Positions 8,270 to 18,126 of a stretch of DNA of 64,000 bases are shown here, in pieces. Numbering within the stretch: position 1 is the first letter of the stretch; each line of letters begins with the position of its first letter. The DNA comes from DTU052 sp050951725 (lineage in GTDB: Bacteria > Bacillota > Syntrophomonadia > Syntrophomonadales > DTU052), in assembly GCA_050951725.1 (NCBI GenBank), contig JBMNJO010000001.1, positions 1,240,001-1,304,000 of the forward strand, read 5' to 3'. Under the pieces are notes generated by a model. It searched no databases, was not told where the DNA came from, and worked only from the letters and a program-made list of their open reading frames with translations. The position numbers and the translations under genes are program-made.

Positions 8270-10645
8270 CTAATTGCGCATTGGCTTGCCGGTTTTCAGC
8301 ATGTGGGCGATACGTTCCTGAGTCTTTTGTTCACCGCACAGGCTGATAAAGGCTTCTCTTTCAAGGTCCAAGAGGTATTGCTCAGTAATGGGAGCGCCCT
8401 TAATGACTTCTCCGCCGGACATGACATCGACCAGCTTGTTGAGGATATGCCAGTCATACTCACTGATCACTCCGGAGAGTTTCATCCCCAGGGTTCCGAC
8501 CTTGATCAGAGCAGTATGCGTCTTGCCGGGACACGGGAAAGGCCTGCTGACTGGAGCATTGTATACGGAGTCAACCATCTGCAATACCCGCTTCTTGGCA
8601 TCGGAGATCAGGAAATCGGGGTTGAAGGTGACGCCGTCATTGGGTTTGAGATAGCCCAGTTCTTTGCCTTCTTTGGCGCTCATCGAGGTCTGGGCTCCGG
8701 CTATGGGTTGGAAATGGGCCAATAAGAAGTCCACCACGTGCGCCTGGGTGTTTTTGATCCGGTCAATAGCCCGCATGGTCATCTCCTTGACCCCACCGCC
8801 TGCCGGGATCAATCCCAAACCGAGCTCGACCAGTCCGATATTGGTCTCGGCTGCGGCTTGGGCAGCTGAACTCTGCATCACCAGTTCACAGCCACTTCCC
8901 AGGGTCCGGCTGAAAGGCGCGGCAACCACCGGTTTATCGGAGTATTTGAAAGCCATAAAGGTATCCTGTAACTTCTTCAGCAGACCATCGATGGCATTCC
9001 AGTCCTTGCTTTCAATCGCCTTGGCGACCACACTGAAATCGGTACCGCTGCTGAAGTTTCTTCCTGTGCCGCTTATCACCATGCCTTCCCATTCTGGCTT
9101 CTTCAACTCGGCCTGGGCCTGGATCATGGCATCAAGCAGTGCCGGTGTAATGGCGGAATTCCGGGTAGTGATATTGAAACACAATACACCGTCACCCAGA
9201 TCATACAGGGTAGCCGCGTCCGTAGTCATAACCACCTTGTTCTGCGACTTCAAGGCCGGGAGAACTATCACTTCAGGGCTGAACTTGATAGGAACGTAAT
9301 TCTTTTCGGGTATTGAATAGTAGTATTCAATACCGTTTTCTGTCTTGTAGAAGGAGTTGAAGCCGAGATCCAACATCTCCTTTAACCAGGCAGGCGGGGT
9401 TTCGCCTTCAGCTTCCATCCGGCTGACATATTTCTTAAGATCCAGACCATTCCACTGCTCAAAGGGACCTGCTCCGTGGTTGTATCCCCAGCGCATAGCG
9501 CGGTCAATGTTCAGGATGTCGTCTGAGACTTCGGGTATTTTGGCAGCAGCATACATGAGGTACCCCTTGTTGACTTCCCATACGAACTTGGCCGCTTTGT
9601 CGTCCCCTTCAAAGAAAGCTTCCATCTTCTCCGGCAGGGTTTTGGCGACCTTGGCTTTTTCCAGGCTCAGGAAATCAGCCGGCTTGGGGGGTACATAATC
9701 CCAGGTGTTAATATCCAGCATGAGCTTCTCCTTGCCCACTCGCTTGTAGAAGCCGCCCTTGGTCTTGTTGCCCAAAATTCCCTTCGCCAACATGTCAAAA
9801 TAGAACTGCGGCAGGGTGTAGGCTTCTTTTTCTGCCGGATCAGTTACATTGTCCTTAACGGTCCCGGTGGAAGCTACTGCGATGTCAAGACCCACCAGGT
9901 CCATCAGACCAAACATGGCGGTTCCTGGTCGCCCCACGGCCGGTCCCATAATGGCGTCCACTTCGGAGAAGGTCAGACCCAGCTCCAGCATGAGCTTGGC
10001 GCCTTTCGGTCCGCCCCAGTTGCCGAAGCGGTTGGCGATGAAGGCCGGGGTATCCTTGCAGTGGACTACACCTTTGCCCAGGATCCGTTCGCCGAAATCG
10101 GCCATAAACTTTACCACTTCGGGCAGGGTATCCTTGCCGGGTATAATCTCCAGAAGCTTCATATACCTGACCGGGTTGAAGAAGTGCGTGCCCAGCCAAT
10201 ACCTGCGGAATTCAATCGGCATATCCTCGGCGATGCTGTTGATGGATATACTGGAGGTATTGGAACTGACAATGGTCCCAGGTTTGATATAGGGGGCAAT
10301 GTTCTTCAATACGGATTTCTTGATGTCCAGGTTTTCAGGAACCACTTCAACTATCCAGTCACATTCCGATAACCAGGGAAGGTTGTCTTCCATGTTGCCG
10401 GTGGTGATCAGGTCCCCATCCTCTTTCAGCATCAATTGGGGCGGTCTTGATTTAAGAAGGGCCTGCTTATTGCCTTCCGCAATCTTGTTTCTCAAGGCCG
10501 GATTCTTCTTCTCGTCTTCGCTCAGATTGGGAGGAACAATATCCAAGAGATAGCTGGGGATTCCCACGTTGGCCAGCTGTGCTGCAATGCCACTGCCCAT
10601 AGTTCCTGATCCTAGAACAGCAACTCTTTTAATCTTTTTCTTCAC
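8270..10645 (-). CDS. fadN: 3-hydroxyacyl-CoA dehydrogenase / enoyl-CoA hydratase fusion (FadN-like)
   Basis: 791 residues from a GTG at 10645, which has GGAGGT 7 nt upstream; an ATG at 10690 lacks a ribosome site. The N-terminus is an NAD-binding Rossmann fold (VAVLGSGTMGSGIAAQLAN), followed by the dehydrogenase signature around LGTHFFNPVRYMKLLEIIPG and the 3HCDH C-terminal domain. A crotonase-like domain occupies about residues 470-690 (SGTGRNFSSGTDFS, LGLGLIPAGGG with a Glu at the hydratase position). Domain order, dehydrogenase first, matches Bacillus FadN rather than proteobacterial FadB. It interconverts enoyl-, 3-hydroxy- and 3-ketoacyl-CoA. Confidence 0.93.
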   Translation of the reverse strand: MKKKIKRVAVLGSGTMGSGIAAQLANVGIPSYLLDIVPPNLSEDEKKNPALRNKIAEGNKQALLKSRPPQLMLKEDGDLITTGNMEDNLPWLSECDWIVEVVPENLDIKKSVLKNIAPYIKPGTIVSSNTSSISINSIAEDMPIEFRRYWLGTHFFNPVRYMKLLEIIPGKDTLPEVVKFMADFGERILGKGVVHCKDTPAFIANRFGNWGGPKGAKLMLELGLTFSEVDAIMGPAVGRPGTAMFGLMDLVGLDIAVASTGTVKDNVTDPAEKEAYTLPQFYFDMLAKGILGNKTKGGFYKRVGKEKLMLDINTWDYVPPKPADFLSLEKAKVAKTLPEKMEAFFEGDDKAAKFVWEVNKGYLMYAAAKIPEVSDDILNIDRAMRWGYNHGAGPFEQWNGLDLKKYVSRMEAEGETPPAWLKEMLDLGFNSFYKTENGIEYYYSIPEKNYVPIKFSPEVIVLPALKSQNKVVMTTDAATLYDLGDGVLCFNITTRNSAITPALLDAMIQAQAELKKPEWEGMVISGTGRNFSSGTDFSVVAKAIESKDWNAIDGLLKKLQDTFMAFKYSDKPVVAAPFSRTLGSGCELVMQSSAAQAAAETNIGLVELGLGLIPAGGGVKEMTMRAIDRIKNTQAHVVDFLLAHFQPIAGAQTSMSAKEGKELGYLKPNDGVTFNPDFLISDAKKRVLQMVDSVYNAPVSRPFPCPGKTHTALIKVGTLGMKLSGVISEYDWHILNKLVDVMSGGEVIKGAPITEQYLLDLEREAFISLCGEQKTQERIAHMLKTGKPMRN

Positions 10646-11019
10646 CAATTTTACCTCCGATCTTGTCTTGTATTGTGTCTTGGCTGCCATTCAACCAATG
10701 GTTCTTAATGTCTAATTGCCTCCCGTAATTCCTGGGTATCGCCTCCTTTCCAATGCATCTTTCATACGGGAAGTCTCCATTTTTACTGCTATGAGTTAGC
10801 TGGAACCTTACTGCATCACATTGTTACCGGTGCTGTCTGTCGTGTCCCGCGGAATGATTGGCCCGGACGGATTAAACCCTTTTGGGGGTCTATTACCAAT
10901 CAAGATCTAGGGCATGTGATAGTCACTAAACCAATAGGTGGGCGGTCCTGAGGCCCCCGGACACTTCTTTTCCTAAGTTTTGTTAAGAACCGCGTTATTA
11001 TACTTGTTGATAACTGGAA

Positions 11020-11048
11020 TGCATCACGGGGACAGTCCCCGTGATGCA
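11020..11048. repeat. 29-nt palindrome, copy 3
   Basis: Identical to copy 1 (TGCATCACGGGGAC arm). It abuts the terminator of acyl-CoA dehydrogenase copy B. Confidence 0.9.
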
Positions 11049-11093
11049 AAAAAAGCAAGGGTGATGGACGACCATCACCCTTGCTTTTTTTGC
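11046..11093 (-). terminator. Terminator of acyl-CoA dehydrogenase copy B
   Basis: A perfect 22-bp stem (11046-11067 with 11072-11093) with a 4-nt loop; the minus-strand side ends in seven T residues. It lies 35 nt after the stop codon. Confidence 0.9.
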
Positions 11094-11127
11094 CGGTTAA
11101 TTAACCGATATTAATGGGGACTGTTTT

Positions 11128-12960
11128 CTAGTATTCGAAGATCTCGGTCGGAGCGTCTATTACCGAGGTATCTCCATCCTTTACTATCTCAGCGATATAC
11201 CATACATAGGGAACTACGTTGCGGAGATAGTACTTGGCGGACAGGAACTTGCCGTAATAGTAGTTGTAATCGAAGTGATCAGGACCCAGTTCTTCCATCC
11301 GCTTCTTGGCTATCAAAGCCTGATCCAGGAGGCAGTATCCACCATAGAGCTGGCCGGTAGCGGTCAGGATGCGGCGGGCATAAACCTGGAAGTAACCAAA
11401 CTTCTTGGCTGCCATGTATCCGCCAATGGCCATCATGATCTCCTGGTAGGAGGCCAGAGCTTTTTCGAGGTTGGCAAACTCCTTGTCCAGTTCCGGCACG
11501 GTGCCTTTGTTCGCGGCCACGAAATCAACGATATCCTTAAGGAAGTCCTGGAATACCTGGCCTTTCTTCATGGTCCACTTCCGGCCAATCAGGTCCTGAG
11601 ACTGAATGAAGTTGGTGCCTTCCCAGATGGAATAGATCTTTACGTCCCGGGCGGCCTGGGCCACTGGATAGTCTTCACAGAAGCCATAACCACCATGGGC
11701 CTGGATAGACTCGCCGATCAGGCCCCAGGCTTCGTCACTGGGATAAGCCTTGCAGATCGGAGTCAGGACTTCTACCTTGCCGTGCGCCCACTTTCTGCGT
11801 TCCGGGTCGGGATCATTGTGGGCAATATCCAGATAATAGTAGCACTTGTGAATCATGGCCCGACAGGCTTCCAGAGTGGCCTTATTGAGCATCAGCATGC
11901 GCTTGACGTCATCATGATTTATGATTTCGGTCCGGCCAGCCTTGGGATTGGACATCAGGCGGCCCTGAACCCGCTCTTTACAGTAATTTTTGGCATTCCA
12001 GTAGGCGTTGGCCGCTACGCAGGTGGCCATAAGGCCGGTTCCCTGACGTTCTTCGTTCATCATCACGAACATCTGGGCCATTCCCTCAGCTTTTCCTTCT
12101 GCATCCGGGGGATTCCCCAGCAGCCAGCCGCGGCAATTGTTGTTGTCCCCCATGGCCAGAGCAGCTGTCGGCTGTCCGTGCAGTCCCATCTTGTGTTCGA
12201 TAGCGGTGGTGACAACGTCATTGTCCTCCAGGCTGCCGTCCTCGTTTACCCAGTACTTGGGCACTACGAACAGGGAGATACCCTTGGTTCCAGGAGCCGC
12301 ACCCTCAACCCGGGCCAGATACAGGTGAATGATGTTCTCGGCGAAATCACCATCACCGCAGGTAATGAACTGCTTGCTGCCTTTGATCATATAAATCCGG
12401 GGGTCATCAGTAGGATAGGCTTTGGAAAGGATATCACCAACGTCAGAGCCTGCGGTCGCTTCCGTAAGACACATGGTTCCGGACCAGGTCCCATCAAACA
12501 TCTTGGGCAGGAACATTTCCTTCAGTTCCGGAGTTCCAAAGGACTGAATCAAGCGGGCCGCACCGGTGGTGAGACCTCCCGCACTGGTAGCAGCCGGGCA
12601 GGCGGCCTGGATCATTTCCATCAGAGAACACATTAACACCTCTGGAAGATTTCCTTCGGCGGTTTCGTCGATGTTGGAAGTCCCCCAGCCGTTTTCCTGG
12701 AGATACTTAAAGACCTTGGTCAAGCCAGGAGCAACCGTTACTTTGCCGTCTTCAAATTTGACCCCATGCTCCTCGAGTTCGTCCGCAGTCGGTGCCACGA
12801 CCTCGGCCGCAATCTTGTAGACCTGGTCAACCATCATATCAACATCGTCTTTGCTGTAATAGTCTTTGAACTTGTCATAGGCAAAGATTTCCTCGGTGGG
12901 CAGCCACTCCTTAAGAATAAACTTAAGATCACGGGTACTGTAGGAAAAAATTGAACTCAT
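11128..12960 (-). CDS. Acyl-CoA dehydrogenase, FadE-type, copy B
   Basis: 610 residues from ATG 12960 (GGGAGG 9 nt upstream; the ATG three codons earlier touches the ribosome site). Paralogue of the protein at 4769, with the same length and the same blocks: CLTEATAGSDVGDILSKAYP, SIWEGTNFIQSQDLIGRKW with the catalytic Glu, and the extra C-terminal helical domain. Long identical stretches such as FILKEWLPTEEIFAY show fairly recent duplication. It oxidises acyl-CoA; the two copies may differ in chain length. It has its own terminator before fadN, so it is probably a separate transcription unit. Confidence 0.93.
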   Translation of the reverse strand: MSSIFSYSTRDLKFILKEWLPTEEIFAYDKFKDYYSKDDVDMMVDQVYKIAAEVVAPTADELEEHGVKFEDGKVTVAPGLTKVFKYLQENGWGTSNIDETAEGNLPEVLMCSLMEMIQAACPAATSAGGLTTGAARLIQSFGTPELKEMFLPKMFDGTWSGTMCLTEATAGSDVGDILSKAYPTDDPRIYMIKGSKQFITCGDGDFAENIIHLYLARVEGAAPGTKGISLFVVPKYWVNEDGSLEDNDVVTTAIEHKMGLHGQPTAALAMGDNNNCRGWLLGNPPDAEGKAEGMAQMFVMMNEERQGTGLMATCVAANAYWNAKNYCKERVQGRLMSNPKAGRTEIINHDDVKRMLMLNKATLEACRAMIHKCYYYLDIAHNDPDPERRKWAHGKVEVLTPICKAYPSDEAWGLIGESIQAHGGYGFCEDYPVAQAARDVKIYSIWEGTNFIQSQDLIGRKWTMKKGQVFQDFLKDIVDFVAANKGTVPELDKEFANLEKALASYQEIMMAIGGYMAAKKFGYFQVYARRILTATGQLYGGYCLLDQALIAKKRMEELGPDHFDYNYYYGKFLSAKYYLRNVVPYVWYIAEIVKDGDTSVIDAPTEIFEY

Positions 12961-13360
12961 CGAATACATCCTCCCTTAACAAATGAAATAATAGCGGAAG
13001 TTTCTAACCCGACTGCCAGTGACTCGGCAGCTGACGATCTCATATATCTGTTTCCAACTTAAGGTAAACCTCCGCAGGCCCATGAATTGAATTCTTCAAA
13101 CAGAACCGGCATAGGACGGTACAAGCCAGTTTTGTCCAAACTGGGTATATTAGACTCTCTTTTCACCCCCTTACATCGATTCCAATTATCATTGTAATAT
13201 AATTCTACAAGAATGCGGGAATCCCTGTACAGGCTTCTGCATAGTGTGATAAATTATAGGAATTTATAGTTAATCAGCAAAAGAAGCATTGCGCCTTTAA
13301 GTCCGGAAACGCAAGGAAATAGCAGCGATTTGGCGGCAGGCCGGCTTTAATTCTGGCTGG
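12961..13360. other. Intergenic space upstream of acyl-CoA dehydrogenase B
   Basis: 400 bases without a credible gene. On the minus strand a bipartite motif (CAGGGATTCCC ... GTAGAATTATAT, about 13195-13230) loosely resembles the 35-nt element found upstream of the exported-protein genes at 25-35 kb. Confidence 0.45.
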
Positions 13361-14224
13361 TTAAATATCGCGCTGGGAAAATTTGCGGATTCCCAGGCCG
13401 ATAAAGAGGAGGACATAGCCGGCAGTATATACGAGCATACTCACGCTGGGTGGGGTGGAGGTGGAGAACGGGTTGAAGGATAATACCTGTGAAGGGACTG
13501 CACTTCCATATAGAAGAATATAGTTCACCAGACGGTATAGCGAGTCGACTGGCATCAGGAGACTGGTAACAATCCCGATCATATTCAGCGTCGAGGCAGC
13601 CAACGAACCTTCGGCTACAGTAACTGTTAAACTGGACATCTGAACTCCGACGTACTCTACCATACCGCCTATCAATGCCACACTGTACAGCATGAACATG
13701 AATATGCCGTTCCCCAGGGTACTGAAAAAGGTACTCCCCCACAGGCTAACCGCCAGCAAAACCAGGGGCTGCACTGCAAACAGGGCCATAGCATGGTAGA
13801 AGCCGTCCGAATGAATATGGAAGGTGTATCCAACAATCAGATTGGTGGCAATGTAAACCAGAAGGCTGTAGACAACGAGGGCAAAGCCCAGACCAAGGTA
13901 CTTGCCGAGGAATATCTGGGGGCGGGACAGCGGTTTGGCGGCGATGGCAAACATGATTCCGTTTTCAATCTCCGCGGCAATGCTCCCTACTGAAGAGAAA
14001 ACGGTGATGGCTGATACCATCATCCCGCTGACAAAGAGACCGGCGGTTAGCAGTTCTCCTGCCAAGGCCATGCGCATTATCTCAACCATATCCCGCGTAT
14101 CCTTCTCAATATAATGAAGACCGACCCCAAAAAGTCCGAGATATATGATTGTCAGGATCAGTCCCAAGTGCAGGATTCTTTTATTGAGCATCTCGCGAAA
14201 GGTAAGGCGGGCAATGGTAATCAT
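13361..14224 (-). CDS. ABC-2 type transporter permease
   Basis: 287 residues with six hydrophobic segments (near residues 20-38, 58-80, 103-125, 135-155, 170-190 and 255-278), the usual build of ABC-2 export permeases. The start ATG overlaps the stop of the ATPase gene by one base (TGATG), so the subunits are coupled. It is the last gene of a sigma/anti-sigma/ATPase/permease operon. Cargo is unknown; sigma-linked ABC-2 pairs in Firmicutes often serve envelope stress or antimicrobial resistance, which is inference here. Confidence 0.87.
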   Translation of the reverse strand: MITIARLTFREMLNKRILHLGLILTIIYLGLFGVGLHYIEKDTRDMVEIMRMALAGELLTAGLFVSGMMVSAITVFSSVGSIAAEIENGIMFAIAAKPLSRPQIFLGKYLGLGFALVVYSLLVYIATNLIVGYTFHIHSDGFYHAMALFAVQPLVLLAVSLWGSTFFSTLGNGIFMFMLYSVALIGGMVEYVGVQMSSLTVTVAEGSLAASTLNMIGIVTSLLMPVDSLYRLVNYILLYGSAVPSQVLSFNPFSTSTPPSVSMLVYTAGYVLLFIGLGIRKFSQRDI

Positions 14225-15123
14225 CAGTCGGTTTCCCCCATTATATTTATAAACACATCCTCCAGAGAGTAACTGGAGGTCGTTATTTCGTAGAGGTTTC
14301 CCCCATTCTGAACCACTATGGCTGCCAGAACCGGTATCATGTCCTCCGAGGAAACTGTAGTCAGAACCCGATCATTATCAATAGATACCTCCTGGCTGTT
14401 TTCCCTGATCAGTTCCAGGATACGGGGACTGCCTTCATAGCGAAGGCTTACCTGTCGTTTGCCGCCGGTAAAATTGGTTAACCGGCCCTGGTCCAGGATA
14501 ATTCCCTCTTTGATAAAAGCTACATGATCGCAGGTCATCTCCACCTCGCTCAGCAGGTGGCTGTTGAGAAAGACCGTCTTCGACTCAGAGCGTAGATCTT
14601 TAATTATATCCCGCACTTCTTTGCGGCCAATCGGGTCAAGCGCCGAAGTAGGCTCGTCCAGAAAGATCAGCGCCGGGTCCGGCAGGAGGGCGCTGGCAAT
14701 TCCCAGGCGCTGCTGCATGCCCTTACTGTATGACTGGATCCGCCCCTTCTCCCGGCCCTGAAGCTTCACCATCTCCAATACGGCAGAAATTCGTTCTTTG
14801 AGATATCTCGTTTCCATACCATACATGGCACCGTGAAACTCCAGGAGTTCCTGGCCGGAGAGCCATTCCTGAAAGCGGAAGTTTTCCGGCAGGAAGCCAA
14901 TCTTCCTGCGCACCTGATTATCACCGAGCGGGCGGCCAAAAATGAAGGCCTGTCCACCGGTGGGCTTTAGCAAACCGAGCAGGGTCTTGACCACTGTACT
15001 CTTACCCGCGCCGTTCGGCCCCAAAAAGCCGAAAACCTGCCCCTCGGAAACCGAGAGGCAGATGTCACGGCAACCTGGTTTACCAGCATAGAGTTTGGTC
15101 AGGTTAAAGGTTTCAATAATCAT
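14224..15123 (-). CDS. ABC transporter ATP-binding protein
   Basis: 299 residues. Walker A is GPNGAGKST (residues 35-43), the signature is YSKGMQQRLG, Walker B is LIFLDEPTSALDP and the switch His lies in FLNSHLLSEVE. The C-terminal ~80 residues form the accessory domain common to BcrA/CcmA-like exporters. It energises the permease encoded by the next gene, with a one-base overlap. Upstream lies the anti-sigma gene (14-nt gap), making a four-gene operon. Confidence 0.93.
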   Translation of the reverse strand: MIIETFNLTKLYAGKPGCRDICLSVSEGQVFGFLGPNGAGKSTVVKTLLGLLKPTGGQAFIFGRPLGDNQVRRKIGFLPENFRFQEWLSGQELLEFHGAMYGMETRYLKERISAVLEMVKLQGREKGRIQSYSKGMQQRLGIASALLPDPALIFLDEPTSALDPIGRKEVRDIIKDLRSESKTVFLNSHLLSEVEMTCDHVAFIKEGIILDQGRLTNFTGGKRQVSLRYEGSPRILELIRENSQEVSIDNDRVLTTVSSEDMIPVLAAIVVQNGGNLYEITTSSYSLEDVFINIMGETD

Positions 15124-15137
15124 CCTGGCTTAAATCC

Positions 15138-16262
15138 TTATTTTATTCCTTCGGCTATCTCCAGTATTTGTTCCACGGCCATCTGACCGCTGATGCTGTA
15201 GATGATCCCGTTTTCGCTCCACAGCACCGTGCTGTTGGTGGAATGCGGAGAACTTTCCGGGTCATTCCAGGTGATCCCCTGATGACCCCGCACCGTCACT
15301 GGTTGTATATCGGCAGTCGTCGGGATAACCATAGTATGTTGCCAGTCATTGATTGCCGCCAGCTGCTGTCTGATCCCATCCGGCCAGAAAGGCAGGCCGA
15401 GCAGGATATCTCTGACCTCTTCCACCTTAACATTACCGGGAACCGCCAGTTCCGGGCTTCTCATCTGAAACATCGACACCGGAGACAATCCCGGCGATTC
15501 GTAATTCAGGATCACCTGGGGATGCTGACTTAAGATTATGGTCTGCCGATCAAGCTCCTGCGGCAGAAGCCTGGCGCCTCCCAGGTTCCTGATCAACTGA
15601 TTAATGCCGGGCACGTTGAGGGTCAGACTCTGCTGCGGATATTTCCAGACTGATACCTGGGGCTCCCCATAACCCTCCAGTTCTGGTATGAGGATCTTGA
15701 AACCCAGGTTATCCTCAGCCACGGTCAGGCTGCAGTCCCAGATAGTCTCTTCGGATCCATTAACTTTAAAGGTGCCAAGATTCTCTATGTCAATCTGCTC
15801 AATACCGCTCTGAATAGCCTGATCGATCTGGTCCATGTCCTGGGGGCTGATGGTTATGGTCTGAATTCTATCCATACGGAAAACTGACAGCAGATCAGCT
15901 ACCACCCCCCGGACACTCCCCAGGGAGAACCCGCCAATCAGAAGCAGCACCACAGCTGCTGCGACCAGGCGGCGACCGCCCCTGCTGATCCCGGGGATGC
16001 TACGCTTTGTCTCTGGCCTGCGGCCTTCATTCAATTGGAATTTTAACCGGATCCAGGACTCTTCTTTGAAGGTGTTGTCCAGTTCAATCTCTTCCATGTG
16101 CTCTGACAATACACTTTCCAGGTACTGTTCATCATCTGCCAATTCCCGTAATCGCGCCTGGCAGCGTTCGCACTGCTGCATATGACTTTCCACTGCCATA
16201 CCTTCGGACTTCAGTTCCCCGTCCAGGTAGGCTAATAGAACATGATCCTCATAACAGCCCAT
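15138..16262 (-). CDS. Anti-sigma factor with zinc-finger domain
   Basis: 374 residues from ATG 16262, which has GGAGGG 8 nt upstream and lies inside the end of the sigma gene (14-bp overlap), so translation is coupled. Residues 1-45 carry the zf-HC2 pattern with HMQQCERC as the His-x3-Cys-x2-Cys zinc site of ZAS-type anti-sigma domains. One transmembrane segment lies near residues 98-118; the remaining ~250 residues are predicted outside the cell and would sense the signal. It should hold the adjacent ECF sigma factor at the membrane. The outer domain includes a DUF4367-like stretch near the C-terminus (HQGITW...ILWS-type pattern), which is uncertain. Confidence 0.85.
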   Translation of the reverse strand: MGCYEDHVLLAYLDGELKSEGMAVESHMQQCERCQARLRELADDEQYLESVLSEHMEEIELDNTFKEESWIRLKFQLNEGRRPETKRSIPGISRGGRRLVAAAVVLLLIGGFSLGSVRGVVADLLSVFRMDRIQTITISPQDMDQIDQAIQSGIEQIDIENLGTFKVNGSEETIWDCSLTVAEDNLGFKILIPELEGYGEPQVSVWKYPQQSLTLNVPGINQLIRNLGGARLLPQELDRQTIILSQHPQVILNYESPGLSPVSMFQMRSPELAVPGNVKVEEVRDILLGLPFWPDGIRQQLAAINDWQHTMVIPTTADIQPVTVRGHQGITWNDPESSPHSTNSTVLWSENGIIYSISGQMAVEQILEIAEGIK

Positions 16263-16758
16263 TCGGTTTTCCCTCCTTGTCTTCATACTCGCGCCGGAAC
16301 CTCTGCATCGCCCGCAGCAGGATAGTCCCCACGGAGCTCTTCTTCACCCCGATGACCTCGGCAATCTCCTGGTAGGAGAACCCGGAGAACTTCATGATCA
16401 GGCAGGTGCGGTCCCGTTCCGAAAGGGATTCCAGGACCTGCCGCACAGTAACCCTCTCCTCACTCCGGACTGCTATTTCCTCCAGGTCAGGTGCTTCCGG
16501 GTTTTGCAGAGACGCTGCGGTCTCCCGCCGTACCCGGTTCCCCTGCTGGCGCAGGTAATTGTACCCCAGATTCGTAGCAACCCGAAACAACCACCCTTTG
16601 GGGTTGGCCAGGTCTGAAGGGCCCTGGTAGTAAAGCTTCAGAAACACCTCCTGTGAGAGGTCCTGAGCAGCGGTTACCTCACCGGTCAGGTGGTTCAGGT
16701 AGCGCATCACCGGCAGGTAGTAGGCATCGAACAGTTTTCTGAGTTCATCCTCGCGCAT
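16249..16758 (-). CDS. ECF-type RNA polymerase sigma factor
   Basis: 169 residues from ATG 16758 (TTGGAG 7 nt upstream; a TTG at 16770 is the alternative). Region 2 spans about residues 5-70 (AAQDLSQEVFLKLY, GWLFRVATNLGYNYLRQ) and region 4 about residues 105-160 (LESLSERDRTCLIMKFSGFSYQEIAEVIGVKKSSVGTIL type helix-turn-helix; shown in part). No regions 1 or 3, hence group 4. It heads an operon with its anti-sigma factor and an ABC exporter, which are its most likely targets. Confidence 0.92.
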   Translation of the reverse strand: MREDELRKLFDAYYLPVMRYLNHLTGEVTAAQDLSQEVFLKLYYQGPSDLANPKGWLFRVATNLGYNYLRQQGNRVRRETAASLQNPEAPDLEEIAVRSEERVTVRQVLESLSERDRTCLIMKFSGFSYQEIAEVIGVKKSSVGTILLRAMQRFRREYEDKEGKPNGLL

Positions 16759-17157
16759 TTTCTGCTCCAATCAACGGGGTTGAGTCCCAGGGTGCACCTC
16801 CGGGTTCTATAACAAAGACAACGCCAGGGAAAGATTTGTGACACCAGTAAACAGTTTTGGTATTCTGCTAATCCTATTTAATAATAGCTTAAAGCCTTGA
16901 CATTGCGCCAGGACCGCGCGTCCTATGCCAATAGTCCCGATGGCGGGGCAATGGGACCAAGGTACTTTCCCTGAATAGTCGTACGTCAGGTATTCGGCTT
17001 GGCCGATTGACGCAGCATGGCAGCAACACCCTGCGAGGGCGAACGACGAGAGAGGGCGATTTCCATGGACGGGGCGAGAGGGCTACTGAACGTATTATTA
17101 CTTTTCGCAGGGCATCAATCGTTCGCTAAGCATAACGGGAAGAATCGGTTGGCAGGC
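16759..17157. other. Intergenic space between ECF sigma gene and uvsE
   Basis: 399 bases. It holds the promoter of the sigma operon. Small open frames are present but none resembles a protein family. Confidence 0.4.
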
Positions 17158-18126
17158 CTATGCCATAATCAGGGATGCGGGACCGGAATGGTTCATCGAG
17201 GGATAGCCGGCCAGGTCTTTGACCAGCTGAAACATGGCAAGATCCTTCTGCTTGGCTTCCACCATAACATCCAACTCAGGGGTGATCTCGCGGGCCAGAC
17301 TCAGAAAGGGGTACAGGTCATCCGGGTTGACAAAATCGTGGTGGTGGCGGGGCTGGTCCGCGCTCTTGGGACTGGAGACATGAATCTTGGGAGGCAGGCC
17401 ACTGCCCTGCCAGGTCTGAAAAATCGCCGGCAGCAATTCGTGCAGGTCCTCTCCCTCATTATTGCAGGCAAAATGGTGAATATCGAGGACCATAGGAATA
17501 TGGAGTTCCTGGCATAACCCCAACACATCGGCAGCTGTATAAACACGGTCGTCGTTTTCCAGTACGATTCGGTTCCTTACCCGTTCGGACAGCAGCTGCC
17601 AATTGTCACAGAACCGGGCCCGGGCGTTCTCTTTGTTCTGGTATCCGCCACCTACATGGATGACCAGTTTGGACCGGTGATCAAGCTGCATGGCCTCCAG
17701 CATCAGGCAGTGGTGATCAAGATCGGCCAGGGAGGCCTGCCAGACCTCCTGGCGCGGGGAGTTGATCAGGGTGAAGTGGTCAGGGTGAAAACTGACCCGC
17801 TGCCCGTGTTCCTTTACAAACTCTCCGATGGCCTTAAACCGAGGGAGAAGCTCAGTAACGTAGTCCCACTCAGAAAGAAGCGGGTGAGTTGCCAGGGGGA
17901 TCAGTTTGGAGGAAAAGCGATAGACTGCAATGCTGTTGCCTGCGTTATGTTTCAGCAACCGCAGGCTGTTATCCAGATTTTCTTCTGCAGCTTTACGAAC
18001 CTTGTAAAGACCGGACCCGGGGTTCTTTTCCTCCAGTGCGCTAAAACTCTTAACAGTTACCGTCCGGGAGGGTGAAGCATTTTTCAGGAGGACCGACATT
18101 GCCACGTACCCAAACTTTATTTTCAT
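17158..18126 (-). CDS. uvsE: UV DNA damage endonuclease
   Basis: 322 residues with AGGAGG 7 nt before the ATG. The N-terminus (KIKFGYVAMS) and the blocks FRFSSKLIPLATHPL-like, RVSFHPDHFTLINSP, LVIHVGGGYQNKENA, IVLENDDRVY, VLDIHHFACN and HVSSPK...HHHDFV match the TIM-barrel UvsE/UVDE family, with the His, Glu and Asp residues that bind three metal ions. The enzyme nicks 5' of cyclobutane dimers and 6-4 photoproducts, starting an alternative excision repair. This family is frequent in spore formers. Monocistronic. Confidence 0.93.
   Translation of the reverse strand: MKIKFGYVAMSVLLKNASPSRTVTVKSFSALEEKNPGSGLYKVRKAAEENLDNSLRLLKHNAGNSIAVYRFSSKLIPLATHPLLSEWDYVTELLPRFKAIGEFVKEHGQRVSFHPDHFTLINSPRQEVWQASLADLDHHCLMLEAMQLDHRSKLVIHVGGGYQNKENARARFCDNWQLLSERVRNRIVLENDDRVYTAADVLGLCQELHIPMVLDIHHFACNNEGEDLHELLPAIFQTWQGSGLPPKIHVSSPKSADQPRHHHDFVNPDDLYPFLSLAREITPELDVMVEAKQKDLAMFQLVKDLAGYPSMNHSGPASLIMA

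Larger units (their letters stand above)
10646..11127. other. Intergenic space upstream of fadN
   Basis: 482 bases. It contains the terminator of the upstream acyl-CoA dehydrogenase and palindrome copy 3 near the right end. A minus-strand TATAAT-like box occurs near 10997-11002. No gene seen. Confidence 0.5.

Noticed and set aside
11275..12636. Long plus-strand frame (453 residues) antisense to acyl-CoA dehydrogenase B
   Set aside because: Antisense shadow of a conserved enzyme gene; the other copy has a similar shadow at 4916-5794, as expected from codon bias.
17017..17517. Plus-strand gene of 166 residues
   Set aside because: Mostly antisense to uvsE and not conserved in character.
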